Shown piece after piece: positions 51,052 through 63,120 of a stretch of DNA of 64,000 nucleotides. The position numbers and the translations under genes were made by a program. The stretch's first letter is position 1. Every line of letters starts with the position of its first letter. The stretch is from Tillus elongatus (lineage: Eukaryota > Arthropoda > Insecta > Coleoptera > Cleridae). The notes beneath the pieces are model-generated. The model was not told where the DNA came from. It saw only the letters and a program-made list of their open reading frames with translations, and ran no database searches. The DNA is taken from positions 196,727,907-196,791,906 of the forward strand of contig OZ023262.1 in the NCBI GenBank assembly GCA_964006375.1, given 5' to 3'.

Positions 51052-52964
51052 TATATATCGTACCGATAACTCAAAAAACGCTAGGCCAATTTTGATGAAA
51101 ATTGGGTAGGTACCTTCCTTTTGCAAGTGGCCTGAAAAAGTTAGTTACCCAGGCAAATTGGGCTTATTTTTCCGGGAAAATTTTGGGTTTCCTTAGGGAA
51201 ATTTTTTGTATCTCCAAAAATAACAAAGCTATGAAACCAAATTTAGCACACACGTTTCTACTATGAAATTTGACTAACCTGCCAAAATTCGGATCGCTAA
51301 GTTAAAAGAAACACAAGTTATAGGCATTTAAAGAAAACATTTAGGATCCCACTGGTGATCAAAGAAAAGCACAAAAACAAAATATTTGGTGTGGTTATCA
51401 AACCCACTTGAAGATTACATACAAAGGCTTTCTTGACGCAAAAAGTTCAAAAAGTAGCAGAAAAAATATTTGTAACATTTTATCCTTTTTTTCTTAAAAC
51501 GTCAAAGCCACCGTTTGAAACGTCAAAATTTGCAGACAAATAATCTGAAACGAATACGGATTATGTAAAATAAATGTAAAAAGTATGGTTTACAAAGCCT
51601 CAAGTTGAAGTTTCAACCATCATGGTCCTTCATTTTACTAAAATATTTTCGGAAAATCCATTTCAAATGGACCCTCTTTCTGATGCTTTGGCTGTAGTGT
51701 CAGCTATAGAGTTTATGGTTTAATAGTTTATAATTTTAGCAAACTTTCTTAGAAAAAACTCGTTATTGAGAAAACCGAAACTTATGAATTTTGAAAGTGT
51801 TTGCCTGTTTACACATATACAGGCTAGCCCATTTCTACGGAAAAGCTCAGTATATCCGCTATTATACAAGATATGAGAAAACATATAGACGGTAATTGCA
51901 GGGTGTCTCGAGCTGCATCTTATAAACCTATTTTGACAATCACAGGCTGGCCCATAAGTCGTTGGTGATACACAATTTCTTTTTTGGTTAGAACAGCCCT
52001 TATGTTATTGCAATTTTGCATTTTACATCGAATTATAATGCATGTTTTTAAGGGAAAAACAATTTTAATAGTTCATCGTTTTTGAGTTATTTCAATTGTT
52101 TTGCAACTTTTTCTGTTTTTGGCACATATCACAAACACATATTACAAATTGTGATACGACCTTTTTACCAATAGATAACGGAGCCCCATGGACATGATGT
52201 ATTCAGAGGGCTTTTTGTTTATATTACTTGTCGAAAAAATCAAGCTGCCATATGCAGGCACTCTCAAATAGTGACTGAATCTTAAAAATTTTTGCAGAAA
52301 ATTTTTTAGTGCTTCCGTAGAAATCATTTTTTGTAAGATTTTTAGAAAATGTTGGTAATTTATAATAAATGTGCAGTAAGTTATTGTAAGAAAAGTTGTC
52401 AGATTTTTGTGAAAAATATAATTTAGTGTAACATTGCTGAAGGCAATTTCTGTAAAAAAAATTGTTAATTTTCATGAAAGAAATCTGCAAATTTTGCTTT
52501 TTTTTTCATTTTTGGTCGTAAAACTGTTTGTGAAAAATTATATCTTGGCAGGTGTGTAAATGGCTTGAAGAGGTTCGTTGGTTAGGAAAATCGGGTCCAT
52601 TTTTTCTGGAGCTTTTACGCTTATTTTCGAAAAATGTTTGTACTTTTTGAAACAACAAAGCTATTTTAATGAAATATGATACATTGTTACTACTATATAG
52701 GTTATACTGCTAACCAAATGTCCTTCTTTTCAAAACAAGACATATTTGCCATTAAAAACATTTTTACGAAAATTCGCTACCATAAATCATTTGCTGTGTC
52801 TAGACTTTTTGATATTTTCTTTCAAACCGTCAACATAAAACGTCTAAAATAATAGTATCAATTTAGTTTTTAAGGATGCATTTACAATTAGATCGTTGTG
52901 TGATTTTGTAAGTACGCTCTGATAGACCCCTGAGCAAAAATTGCAGTCCATGTCATATTAAAAA

Positions 52965-52968
<4 letters not shown>

Positions 52969-53056
<88 letters not shown>
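52969..53056. repeat. (AT)n microsatellite
   Basis: Lies 25 bp left of a long-TIR element; no clear AT-core flank. Confidence 0.97.
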
Positions 53057-53080
53057 TATTAAATTTATTAAAAATATACA

Positions 53081-54309
53081 CAGAGTGGTACAACCAGAAT
53101 TGGGTGGACGATTGTGCATAAACGGTGAGGAATTTTGAAAAGTTTTTTTGGAAACCATAGTCAGCTACACACGCTATGTTTTTAAAATATTACTATGATA
53201 CAGGGTGGTCCGAAAGACTCATTGATAATCAAACTTGGAAGTTTTTAAATGCAACACCCTATATATAATTGTCTATATCAATTGTCCTAGGCATTGCGAT
53301 AATTTTGATATAAGGTTTGTTAGGTCTAAACTTTATAGTAAAGGAATGGCGATTAAATTTGAAAAAACACTTATATTTTGGCCACTATTTATCAAAACCT
53401 GAAACCGTTGTAAAGAAACTAAATGTGTTATAAAACGTAACATACCCTTGCACACAACATCAGCTTGTATTTGAATTGAAATAAATCGCCGTTTTCTTTC
53501 AATCCCCTGGTATCACTCCTCATACACTTAACTTGCCAATAATGACATTTTTTGGCAATCCTCCAATATAAAAATCATCTTAATCATTTCTTCAGTACTC
53601 AAAACCATTTTTATCAAATAATAATTATTCTTATAAAAGATTCGTCGTTTTGACAAGTTCATATCATGGCCTCCTAATATTAAATATTTAATAATCGACC
53701 TAATACATATTAATCGTATAAGAATGCAGAAAATTTGCTTTTACGTCTAATTTACAAAAAACTATTAGTCGAAGAGATGTCATGTATGTTATTTTTTGAA
53801 AGCTAGTAATGTTGCCTTTAACATGGGAATGGGATATACGTGTTCCGTTTGAAAAAAATAAGCCTGACGTGAATTTGCAAAACTCGATCACCCCTTAACG
53901 GCGACTCATTTCAAACCAATTACAAGCTATTGTTGTGTTGAAGAATATGTTATGTTTTATGATACATTTAGTTTTTTTACAACGCTTTCAGGTTTTGATA
54001 AATAGTGGCCTAAATATGGGTATTTTTCAATTTAAATCGCTTGCCATTATTTTACTATCAGTTTAGACTTAACAAACGTTATATCAAAATTGTCGTAATG
54101 ACTAGGAAAATTCATTTTGATAATTATATGTGGGGTGTTCTATTTAAAAACTTGTAAGTTCGATTCGCCTTTCGTACCATCCTGCATTATAGTACTATTT
54201 TAAAAACATGGCGTGTGTGGCTACCTACCGTTTCAAAAAAAAAAGGTTTTTTTAAAATTCCTCGCCGTTTATTCACAATCATCCACCCCATCTTGGTTGC
54301 GCCAGCCTG
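53081..54309. mobile_element. 1.23 kb non-autonomous element with ~370 bp TIRs
   Basis: Left CAGAGTGGTACAACCAGAAT; right reverse complement CAGGCTGGCGCAACCAAGAT. The arms (53081-53453 and 53946-54309) share GGTTTTGATAAATAGTGGCC and its complement, at visibly lower identity than the 50297 MITE, so it is older. The right flank is TA, the left is CA. The ~490 bp centre has no recognised domain. A mariner/IS630 relative is probable. Confidence 0.78.
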
Positions 54310-54609
54310 TACATATAAGTTTAGAGAAAAAAAGAAAGAAAATATATTATTAAAAAAAAATATAGAAAAAAAAAATAAAAATTTGTATGAAACAAATCTA
54401 TATATGAAAAAACTAATATGGAACTTAGTATGTCAATTAATGGAAAGGTGTTTTATGTAAAATACGTTACGTTTAATTTTATTATGACATGTATTACTAG
54501 TATCAATACACAAAATAAACATGTTTAATTCGAAATTTGTGTGGCTAATGGAATTCAATTTCTAAGCTACCTTACTGTACTGAACTGAACAATTAGACAG
54601 TCTCTAAGC
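54310..54609. other. spacer
   Basis: A-rich segment to ~54400; a 54215-54460 frame is lysine-rich and not recognised. Confidence 0.4.
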
Positions 54610-55723
54610 AAATCCTCTTCCGACATTGTCCAACATCGCCGGGGTTATTCTGTGATATTAAGAAGTAATTATCTCCCTCAGTTCCTGCAGATCTTGTCGT
54701 TGAGTTTGAAGGACCTATCTTTATGAATATCCCACATAAGAATCTAGTGAATGCAGGTCTGGAGATCTAGCTGGCCATTTCACTGACATGAAACAAACAA
54801 ATAAACTAACCTCAATTACAAATTACCTTTAATCTCTGAATGAGATATTGTAAAATTTGAACATTGCATCCCCTTTAGATGAGTGGTTATGTTAAAATTC
54901 AATAACAGTCAACCTGGTTAATAGTTATCCAGAAATTTTCTAACCAATACTGCATAATGAGGAGTGGTGCCATCATGCTGAAAATGTAGGTGACTGATAT
55001 TATGATTCTCGTCATTTTCCAATTTTTAGGCAATCAAAACATATATTTCATTCTCCAGCAAATAAAGACACATATCTCCAATCAAATTACCAGGATTAAA
55101 AATTGGACCAACAATTAGATTTCCTATAATCTCTGCCCAAACGTTTAATTTTTCGTGATTTTGGGTATGGTATTACCAGCACAAGTGAGCATTTGTGTCA
55201 CTCCAGTAGCGGCAGTTATGTCTATTGATAGCTACGTTTAATTAAAACGTACATTCGTGAGAAAAACTAATGTTGTAGAGTTGGAGCAGCTCCTCATTAT
55301 TTATAATTCTTCCACTCATGTTTTCGCAAAATTGGAGCCTCCTGTCATTATCATTTTGATTCAACTCATGTAGCAACTTTATTTTGTACGGATGATATTT
55401 GTAGGTCTGCAAAATTTTGTGAATACTGGATCAAACGATACCTGTTGCAGCAGATAATTGACGAATGATCTGATTTTTTTTGCTCAAGTTGTTCTAGTAC
55501 ACCCCCTTTCGTTGCTTCGTCCCTTACACTTACACCTGCTCGAGCTTCTTACTGCAAACGGAACCAGTTTCTTAAAATCTTCGCAATATTCTTGAAACAT
55601 GACATCACTTGAATTTTTGTCTAGATGATTTTCATTAAAAATATGAGCAGTTGCCCTAATGCACTGATTAGTTCCATAATAATTTGACACAGTTTCAATG
55701 CGCTCTGGAGTAGTGTAAGTCAT
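54610..55723 (-). pseudogene. mariner/IS630 transposase, DUF4817-type, degraded
   Basis: The minus-strand N-terminus reads MTYTTPERIETVSNYYGTNQ and CIRATAHIFNENHLDK, a typical DUF4817 HTH start. Downstream, in changing frames, are an NVWAEIIGNLIVGPIF-like block (~55130), FQHDGTTPHYAV with the second Asp (~54975) and WPARSPDLHSLDSYVG with the third (~54770). About 150 bp of unrelated AT-rich DNA separates the last two blocks. Terminal repeats were not identified. Confidence 0.75.
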
Positions 55724-56000
55724 TTCTGTATAAAATTACACACATTAGTATTCAAAGTAAAAGAAAACATGACCAAAAAATGATCAAAAACCTACCAATG
55801 GATTATCATCAATATAACTGTCTTCTACCAGTTTATACAGCGAAAACACTACAGAACTGTAAAAAAAATTCAATGTACACCAACCAGCAAAAATTGTGTA
55901 GTTTTGCAAACATTATTCGGCTTAAACACGAAGTGAATACTATGTAAAAATTTATTTTACAGTTTTGAAAGAAATTATCTATAAACCAATTAGTAGATTT

Positions 56001-58075
56001 AAAATTCTTCTTCTTCACGTTCTCTTCTTATTGGAGATTGGAAATCATCGTAGCCAATATTACCTTGTGTTGCGCGTCTAAAACGTTCAATTGTACTGCA
56101 TCCGTCCCATTCGCGTAGGTTGCGCAAGCACGACGTTTTTCTTCCACCTATGCTCCTTTTACCTTACATTTTTGGCTGCATAATGATGCTAAGTAACGGA
56201 TACTTCGCTCCTGTCACGGTATGACCCAACTACTCTAGCTTTTTTTTTTCTAGTTTTTAGTACTTCTTTTTTGTTTAGTCTTTGCAATACGCTTGCATTT
56301 ATCACACGATCCACCCACGAGATTTTGAGAATTCTCCGGTAGCACCACATTTCAAAAGCTTCTATATTTTTGATGTTTCTGCTCTTCAATATCCAAGCTT
56401 CCACTCTGTAAAGAAGGGTGGAAAAACTTAGCATCTCAGCATATGGATGCGCAGACAAATGCTGATATCCCGGTTGCAGAATATTTTTCTCACTGTGTGG
56501 AATACTGTTCTGGAAATTTCAATGCGGATTTTAGTCTCCTTCGTTTGATCGTTATTGCCTGCACCCAAGTATTTATAGGACGATTTTTTAAAGTTATTTT
56601 ATCGTCAATAACAAGATTAACTCTAATGTTCTGGTTTTTTGTTGTTACCGTGAATTTGGCTTTCTTAAGATTCATTTTTAAGCCGCAACTATTGCAATCG
56701 ATATCAGTCGTTATACTAGATATCGTAGTTATTTTATTGTGCCTACTAATACGACGGTGTTATCTGCATATCTAATCTTATTGGGAGTGTCTTCATTTAT
56801 CACCAGGCCTTCGCATATTCTGATAGTGATTTTTGACAGATGGTTTCACTATACAGATTGAACAGAAGAGGCGAGATCACACAACCCTGACGCACTCCTC
56901 GCATATTTCAATTTCTGGTGTTAAGTTGTTTTTACCTTCACTTTCGCTAGTTGATTGCCGTAGAAAATGCAGATTATTCTTATATGCCTACTATCTATAT
57001 TCTTACTCAGTAGAATTTGTCTTAAGCGGTCACGCTGTACCCTGTCAAACGCCTTCTCAAAATCAACAAAGCAAGCATACACTTCCTAATTCATATCAAT
57101 AGATCTCTGGGACAAGACGTTTATTCCAAACAGAGCTCCTCGCGTACCCATCTCTTTTCTAAATCCCATTTGAATGTCACCAATGTCATCATCTAATTTC
57201 TGGAAAACTCTGTTGTATACTGTCTTCAAAAAAAGCTTTAGCGTGTGACTTATCAGGACTATAGTACGATGTTCGCTGCATTCTTTTGCGTTCGCTTTCT
57301 TTAGAATTTGAACTAACGTGGAATGGAGCCAATCTTCTGGTAATATTCCAGTTTTATATATGTTGTTAAATAGCTCCAACATGATTGTGATAGATTCTGT
57401 TCTTTATTTGAGCAGCTCCACGGAAATCTCGTCGTGTCCACTAACCTTCCTCTCTTTGGCCTGTTTGAGTGCATATTCTATTTCTTCTATCATTATTTAA
57501 GGTCCTGCGTCTTCTGTGTATTCATCTTTGTTCTCTCCTCTGTTCTTGTCTTCGAAAAGTTCAGTTACGTACTCTGTCCATCTATGCAGTTTCTGTATCT
57601 CATCTGTTATTAGTGTAATATTTCCGTCTCTTAGTTGTTTCGATGGCGCTCTTTAATTTTTTGTGTAAGTTGAAAGTATTATATTTTTTGTCCTGTTCTG
57701 CAACTTCCTAACATCTCTCACTCAACCAGTTCTCTTTGGATTCCTTAATTTTTCTCTTTAATTATGGACTTGTTGTTTATGGTTATATCTCGAGTTTTGA
57801 ATGACCGTCTTTGTCCCATTAGTAGAAGTATCTTCTTTATAATCTAATCTTTATGTGTTGGTCTTGTTGGTGTTAATTTTTCTTTTCCTACTTTTGTTAT
57901 GGCCTGTTTTATATTCGTCCACTTTTGGTTAATATTGCTTGTTGCTTCATTTGATATTCTAGTCTCACATTGATGTCACTTGTAGCATTTTCTGTTATTT
58001 GTTGTTCTTTTAGTCTCATTATGTTCAGTTGTTTCATGTTTTCTTTTTTATTTTCTTGAGTTTGGTTTTCAGTGT
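56001..58075 (-). pseudogene. non-LTR retrotransposon (APE-type LINE), 5'-truncated
   Basis: Minus-strand reading from about 58075. A linker (LHKKLKSAIETTKRRKYYTN) leads into RT: MLELFNNIYKTGILPEDWLH at 57382, then LKLFLKTVYNRVFQKLDDDI and IGDIQMGFRKEMGTRGALF. The palm VDFEKAFDRV (~57050) keeps the first Asp. The catalytic box reads IRYADNTVVL (YADN, 56759-56770) instead of YADD. The C-terminal region (EAFEMWCYRRILKISWVDRV, KRSIGGRKTSCLRNLREWDG) ends near 56001. Endonuclease and ORF1 are missing. The 5' break coincides with the start of Penelope-type sequence. Closest in style to the 10530-13256 element. Confidence 0.83.
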
Positions 58076-58120
58076 GGCTACAAAGATTTTCGCGGTCATT
58101 ATTCTTAGAAATACTTAGTT

Positions 58121-58199
58121 ATCTGATTTTTTTCCTCAGGGCTCGTCCGCGACTTCGCCGCCCCGAAAGCACTGCAGCCTTTGGCTTATTGTGCATGCC
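58121..58199 (-). mobile_element. short GC-rich retroposed fragment with 7 bp target duplication
   Basis: CTTAGTT flanks both sides (58114-58120 and 58200-58206), and the site is uninterrupted in the opposite arm (GAACTAAGTATTTC). On the minus strand the insert ends in seven A followed by TCAGAT. Its 58137-58197 core is GC-rich (GGGGCGGCGAAGTCGCGG). Source RNA not recognised. Confidence 0.6.
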
Positions 58200-58581
58200 C
58201 TTAGTTCTCGGGTTAAACCGCGTCTAGTGTTAATAAAAACTCGACGTTTAGGAGCCATTTTCAGGAGGTTAAAGAAATATATAAGGAAATTAATTTTAAG
58301 GCTTTAATCTGTCCACTCCTTAGAGAGGTGGATAAGGGTAGGTTGAATAGTTATATCTAGATTGCGGGACCTCAATCTGCCTATTCCCCAAATCTAACTA
58401 GAGGTCGCCTCTAAGATCTTAGTGTGTTCAACCCCAGACGTGAAAGGTCTGACCGCTCGTCGTAAGTCTCGTATTATTTATAACGTAGGCAGATTGAGCT
58501 ACAACAACCCAACCCATCCGCCTTTCCAAGAAGTAGGCAGATTGAGGCCTTTGAGTTCAGTTCCTTTGATATTTACTTAAC

Positions 58582-58622
58582 CTCTTGAAAATGGGTCCAA
58601 AACAGGAGCCGAAACGTCGAGT
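58582..58622 (+). ncRNA. candidate decayed hammerhead ribozyme motif
   Basis: CTTGAAAATGG, then GGGTCC-AAAACA-GGAGCC as a possible stem II with one mismatch pair, then GAAAC and GTCGAGTT. The CTGATGA box is degraded. Confidence 0.35.
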
Positions 58623-58693
58623 TTTAATAAATTCTTGACGTGGTTCAATTCGAGAACTAAGTATTTCTCACAATAATCACCGCGGAAACCTCT

Positions 58694-58862
<169 letters not shown>

Positions 58863-59304
58863 AAACGTCTCAATGTTTCATTTTAACAATGCTATTTATA
58901 TAATTAATCATTCAAGAGCAGCTAATAAGCGAATAAGAAAGGATTCATAGTTTAATTCACCAAGGAAATTTGAACAGCTGATACCAACAAAGTCAGATTT
59001 AAAAGTAGTGAACGAACATTGCAAAAGAGGTCTACCGAAATATGACCACACTGAGTCAAGGTTAATCAACATTCTTCTGCGGCTGCAAACCATCTTACTG
59101 ACCCACTATTTTCACTTCCTGCATCTTTTCTCGCGGTTACTTACATTTGAGCCGATACCAGGGTCGGGCTTAAAAAGTTTTTAATCTACTGCGACAATCG
59201 GACTCGTGTTATATAGGTGGTATATATAAGTAGTACACGGTTAATATTAAGATGTTACTCTTATTAATGTTCAAAAATATTTTACTATTCTGGATATTCT
59301 TAGT
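58863..59304. other. spacer
   Basis: Nothing recognised. Confidence 0.45.
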
Positions 59305-59368
59305 TTTTAGCGTACTTTTGTAAAAAAAATCGGTAATAGAGACGCCACTTTTAAACTTTGAAAGCATT

Positions 59369-59464
<96 letters not shown>
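59305..59464 (-). mobile_element. AT-core B-end plus AT tract
   Basis: TTTTTAGCGTACTTTTGTAA and ATCGGTAATAGAGACGCCAC form a decayed B end in reverse, followed by (AT)n from 59375 to 59464. Confidence 0.5.
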
Positions 59465-59466
<2 letters not shown>

Positions 59467-59479
59467 GTGTGTGTATATA

Positions 59480-59860
59480 TACGGGGTATAATAATACCGA
59501 ATTAGAAACGAAGAAACTGCCTAAGGTGTGCTTTTTGCAAGACAACGCCCCTGCTTACCCCTTCATTGCACTGCAGACAAATGATAAAATTAGTTTTCAG
59601 TTGATTCATCACCAGCCATATATCCGAATTTAGCACCAACAGACCATTGTTTATTTCCAAAGCTTAAGAACATTTGAAAGATAAACGATGTTCGACAAAC
59701 AACGAAGTTATAGATACCCTTAAGGAGTGATTTTTCAATACCTCCTCTGAATATCGTGTATTTCTTTGAAATTCTCTTTGTTGTCTGTTAATTAATCATG
59801 ACTCTCTTGAATTCGATGTCCATAGGAAGGAAACCACCACTCTAAGTTACATTCCGAATG
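59480..59860 (+). pseudogene. classical mariner transposase C-terminal remnant
   Basis: The plus frame KLPKVCFLQDNAPAYPFIAL matches the second-Asp block of mariner (LxQDNARPH type). A stop then follows at the position of the SPDLAP block. In other frames QSLRTFER and DNEVIDTL-like pieces continue to ~59760. Unlike the DUF4817-type copies elsewhere in the window, this has the DNA-P-H form of the true mariner family. It begins just right of an AT tract. Confidence 0.65.
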
Positions 59861-60153
59861 ACTCACATCATACTTTCGGACAAAAAATAGCTAATTTAAA
59901 TTTTTTGAATATAAATTTATACAATATCCCTTAAGTCAAAGTAGAAGTATCAGATAATTAGAGTGCATTAAGTACGTGACTAAATATAAACTGATACTCT
60001 GCTTAGTGTAGAAGTTAGTGAATAGACACAAAACACAGAAAATGTTAGGGGAATCCGCTAAATGCAGAAAAGGCGAAATAGACAAATCTTAATCTGATTA
60101 CCTTTTGAATCGCGAATCGCAAGGCTCTCGAGAGCATTTTTATAAAAACTGAT
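59861..60153. other. spacer
   Basis: Nothing recognised. Confidence 0.4.
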
Positions 60154-60543
60154 TTGCGGCTTTTTCGACAAAAAATAATTGAAAAACAGTTGTTGGGTAA
60201 TACAAAAGGTCAAGCTAAAGCGACTGAAATATCAGCTATGTACGAAATAAGTTGTAAAGGTTCTAATCTTAAATACGTTGGGCAAAGTAAAAGAACTATT
60301 GAAACCAGATTTAAGGAACATCTGGCACAGCTAAGAGACGGTACTCCATATAAGTCATGCGGGGTCCAGCATATTTGGGATAATAGACACCACATAAATA
60401 AAGAATACCTGAAGCTTATCAAAAATGTTAGACAACCGGTGTAATTAGACGCCTATGAGATTATTTATATCTCTAAGTCCATAAACAACAAAGTTTGTTT
60501 GAACAGGGCTCCACCACTTCTTAATAGTTCACTGTTTGTGTAA
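60154..60543 (+). pseudogene. Penelope-like GIY-YIG endonuclease remnant
   Basis: The frame reads ISAMYEISCKGSNLKYVGQS and then KRTIETRFKEHLAQLRDG. This is the GIY-YIG core (Y..., YVGQ), with the following Arg and the Glu-His helix of Penelope-like endonucleases. HIWDNRHHIN continues the domain. A TAA at 60442 interrupts; in the same frame LDAYEIIYISKSINNKVCLN follows to 60543, the usual C-terminal pattern (E.IYI, asparagine, N). The reverse transcriptase portion is absent, so the copy is 5'-truncated. The enzyme would have nicked target DNA during retrotransposition. Confidence 0.8.
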
Positions 60544-60673
60544 CGGTCAAGTGTAATAGTCAAGTGTAACGAAATTTCCGGCAATAAAATATAAACGTAG
60601 AAAGTTTGTTTGTAATTTTTCTCTTCAGAGTGTCGGTCTTGTACACCTTATATAAACACCATGTTTAGTATAC

Positions 60674-60745
60674 ATATAAAAATTGAAACTGACTCCCAGT
60701 ATGGAATCGAAGGGTCTCAGTCCGCAGTTAAGAGTTTAGAATCTT
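60674..60745 (+). mobile_element. AT-core repeat, B-block fragment
   Basis: ATACATATAAAAATTGAAAC, TGACTCCCAGTATGGAATCG and AGGGTCTCAGTCCGC match the start of the B block; no AT tract. Confidence 0.5.
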
Positions 60746-61618
60746 TCATCCTCTGATAATCCCAACTATGTATGTAAAACGATCGTCAGGTTCTTAAAAC
60801 TGTGTTGTGGTGATTTGGGTTCTCTGAGTGTACTGATCAGTGCTCATCACATGTTCCAATCCTCACTTCTACATCACATACAAATCTATCAATTTAACTT
60901 ATTTTCTAAGCAATTAAAACAAATACTGGTCTACTTGAACCAACTCACCAAAGTTAGTTCAACAATTGTTGTTGCTTGCTTAGGAGTATAATGAATTGTT
61001 TAAGTTATCCAATTTTAATCAACAATCTTATGAGTAGTCCAGACCTGGCAAAATATTAACGACATTCTAAAGCACAATCAGACATCGAGGCGTCCAGCGA
61101 AAAAGATTGAAAAAAAGAACTTGTTTGCTGAGATTAAAATAAATTTGATGTAATTATAGTTCTCGATAAAGACGAAATGATTACAGTTCGGTGCAGAGTG
61201 AAGATAAACTGGTCACTCTTAATGAGCACTTCTTTTTAATCTCAAAAGAGTAAAGCGAATCTTGGGTTTAAACGGTTTTTAATGTCATGAGTCAATCACC
61301 ATATTTTGGAGAACACAATATTACTGACCGCATAATTAAATCTTAACAATTTAATTCAATTTTGGGTTAGTGCTTTCTTAGGTTAACCATAAATATAAAG
61401 TGATGTTGCTTTGCAAGTAGAAGTAATATGAAATATCCAAGATAGGTAATGTTTAATTGGTTAAACATAGTAATGATTTTTAGTAATTATTTAAACAAAC
61501 AATCAGTTTAGCCGTATTATCATTATTGTTAGAACTAACGTAACAGCTATAATCTCTCATAACAAAAAATAACAAAAAATATGCAGCTAATATTTAAAGA
61601 TGCACGAAAAACATATAC
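60746..61618. other. spacer
   Basis: About 0.87 kb with nothing recognised. Confidence 0.45.
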
Positions 61619-62565
61619 AATGTGGCTATTTGAAAACAAAACAGGCGCGTTTAGGGCACTTATCGTGATTATGTTGAAAATCGCTTAAAGATGTAATTTT
61701 TGCTTTTAGGGAGAACACTTTTAGGCTTATTTTCAACATCGCAACACCAACCCTTAAACAGTGGTACGATCCACCACTAAAATATTAAATGACAAGTGGT
61801 GTAAAGTGTAAAGTAGCATATCATTTTTGAGGTAGTGTAAACTTCTTTTGAACAGGGTCTTATTTTTAAATTTGAAGCAGTTGGTTCTGAGAAATTGAAT
61901 CCTAAAGATAAGAACGGGTTTTCTTTCATTTACTGCAAATATCGTTGCATTTTGTTGATTAATTTATCTGATTATCACTTACGAAAAAGTGACAATTGAT
62001 ATATATTTTTAATTTCCTAATAATTTCTGATTCAATTGTGCTCTTCGGTTTCCTTATTTCGCCTCAGGTAATTGTTGCTTGTTGCTTCGACAAAAAGGTT
62101 TGCTCGATTGCACAGAGGGTGGAAATGATTTCACTTTTTTATACAAATAATCAATGTGCTAATGAAACAGCAGAATTATTTAATCAACATCTAGATAAGC
62201 AAGTTAATCGAAAGTATGTGTTGGAGTTAGTGGCAAAGTTTCAAGCGACCAGGTCTGTTTGTAATAAAAACCAAAGCGCTGAAAGAATTGAAACGTTAGA
62301 AGTGGAGGTTCTTGGTCGTGTTGTTTAGAATGCCAAGAAGAGTATGAGGCACCTGGCAAGTGACTCTGGTTTTGGGCGAACTACCATTCAAAACATTTTG
62401 AAGCGTCATAAGTTCCACCCATACCAAAGCCATCTTGCACACGAACTAAATGAAGATGACTTTGGCCGCCGTCGGGACTGTGAAGTGGTAAGTAAGCGAG
62501 TGGTGAATGATCCTAATTTTCTGTCTAATACTCACTTTTCGGATGAGAGTTCTTTTTTCCTAAAT
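61619..62565 (+). mobile_element. mariner/IS630 transposon, 3'-truncated by a SINE
   Basis: The left end GTGGCTATTTGAAAACAAAA is a diverged relative of the 46909 TIR (GGTGGCGCATTGAAAACGAA). The later AACATCGCAACACCAACCCT corresponds to its inner TIR. The right end was lost where the 62566 SINE begins. Confidence 0.6.
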
Positions 62566-62575
62566 GAACTTCAGG
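62094..62575 (+). pseudogene. mariner/IS630 transposase (DUF4817 HTH, first DDE Asp), truncated
   Basis: VCSIAQRVEMISLFYTNNQC, then ANETAELFNQHLDKQVNRKY and VLELVAKFQATRSV, align with the N-terminal HTH of the 47366 transposase. A TAG at 62326 is followed in frame by HLASDSGFGRTTIQNILKRH and KFHPYQSHLAHELNEDDFGR. The first catalytic region (HFSDESSFFLN) is the last recognisable block. No good start Met is left. The second and third Asp are missing with the right half of the element. It is more diverged than the 36 and 47 kb pair, so an older relative. Confidence 0.8.
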
Positions 62576-62857
62576 AAACAGTTTCAGATCACTAACATAA
62601 AAACGTCGTCTAACCCCTACCTTTCTGTCAGGATGGTTAACGTTCCCACGTTGGTACACGAGACTGGCGGTGTTGAGCCCCCCTCCGAAAGACTACACGT
62701 TCAGACATTCGATTTGCTCAAACACAATGCCACAACCTTGGTTGATTTTGGTTTTGCAGTACGTACTGAAAAAGTAAAATGACCCCTACTGAAGGGAACA
62801 TACACAGGACCTTTGTATTCAGGGATACACGTTCTTACCACTGAACCACCTAGGCTG
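62566..62857 (-). mobile_element. tRNA-headed SINE, copy 2
   Basis: Minus strand: GCCTAGGTGGTTCAGTGGTA (A-box region), decayed B box (GTGTATGTTCCC), then CAACCAAGGTTGTGGCAT, TTTGAGCAAATCGAATG and GACAGAAAGGTAGGGGTT, each matching the 205-556 copy. The 3' end lies in mariner coding sequence. Confidence 0.72.
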
Positions 62858-62879
62858 CCTGCATAAGAATCATAAGGCA

Positions 62880-63112
62880 AGTAAATAAACAGAAAACATG
62901 TTTCATTATCATCATCACAGTCTTAAGACCATGTGGCCTTAGCGTCACAACCACGACCTTCATCTCGCACTTTATTAATTGGGCGAGGTTTTCCAGAAGC
63001 TCCTCCTTGATCTATCTGCCCACTTTTTCCAAGTATGCGTCCTTCAAATAATTTTGGAAAGTGACTATGTCTCAGACATGGGGACTGAATCTCAGGTTGG
63101 TATATTAGATAT
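62880..63112 (-). other. unassigned repeat-like segment
   Basis: A minus-strand frame reads FEGRILGKSGQIDQGGASGK, then PRPINKVRDEGRGCDAKATW. Its composition is element-like (a LINE tail is possible), and part resembles 26140-26215. Family not recognised. Confidence 0.35.
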
Positions 63113-63120
63113 ATCAAACT

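Larger units (their letters stand above)
50191..52810 (-). mobile_element. AT-core repeat, full minus copy with nested MITE
   Basis: Starts with a decayed B end (TTTTTAGCGTTTCACGGAAA, ATTGACTAATGAG), then an AT tract hosting a fold-back MITE. The body resumes at CGTACCGATAACTCAAAAAA and runs through TTTGAAACGTCAAAATTTGC, TCTGATGCTTTGGCTGTAGT and GGCCCATAAGTCGTTGGTGA. It includes the extra module AATTGTGATACGACC also seen at 34500 and 35960. It ends with TTCGCTACCATAAATCATTT and GCTGTGTCTAGACTTTTT. Confidence 0.72.

Noticed and set aside
54215..54460. 81-codon lysine/asparagine-rich frame
   Set aside because: It comes from an A-rich stretch overlapping the right TIR of the 53081 element; low complexity.
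57318..57500. Plus-strand frame over the LINE
   Set aside because: Antisense shadow of the minus-strand RT, which has recognisable motifs in order.
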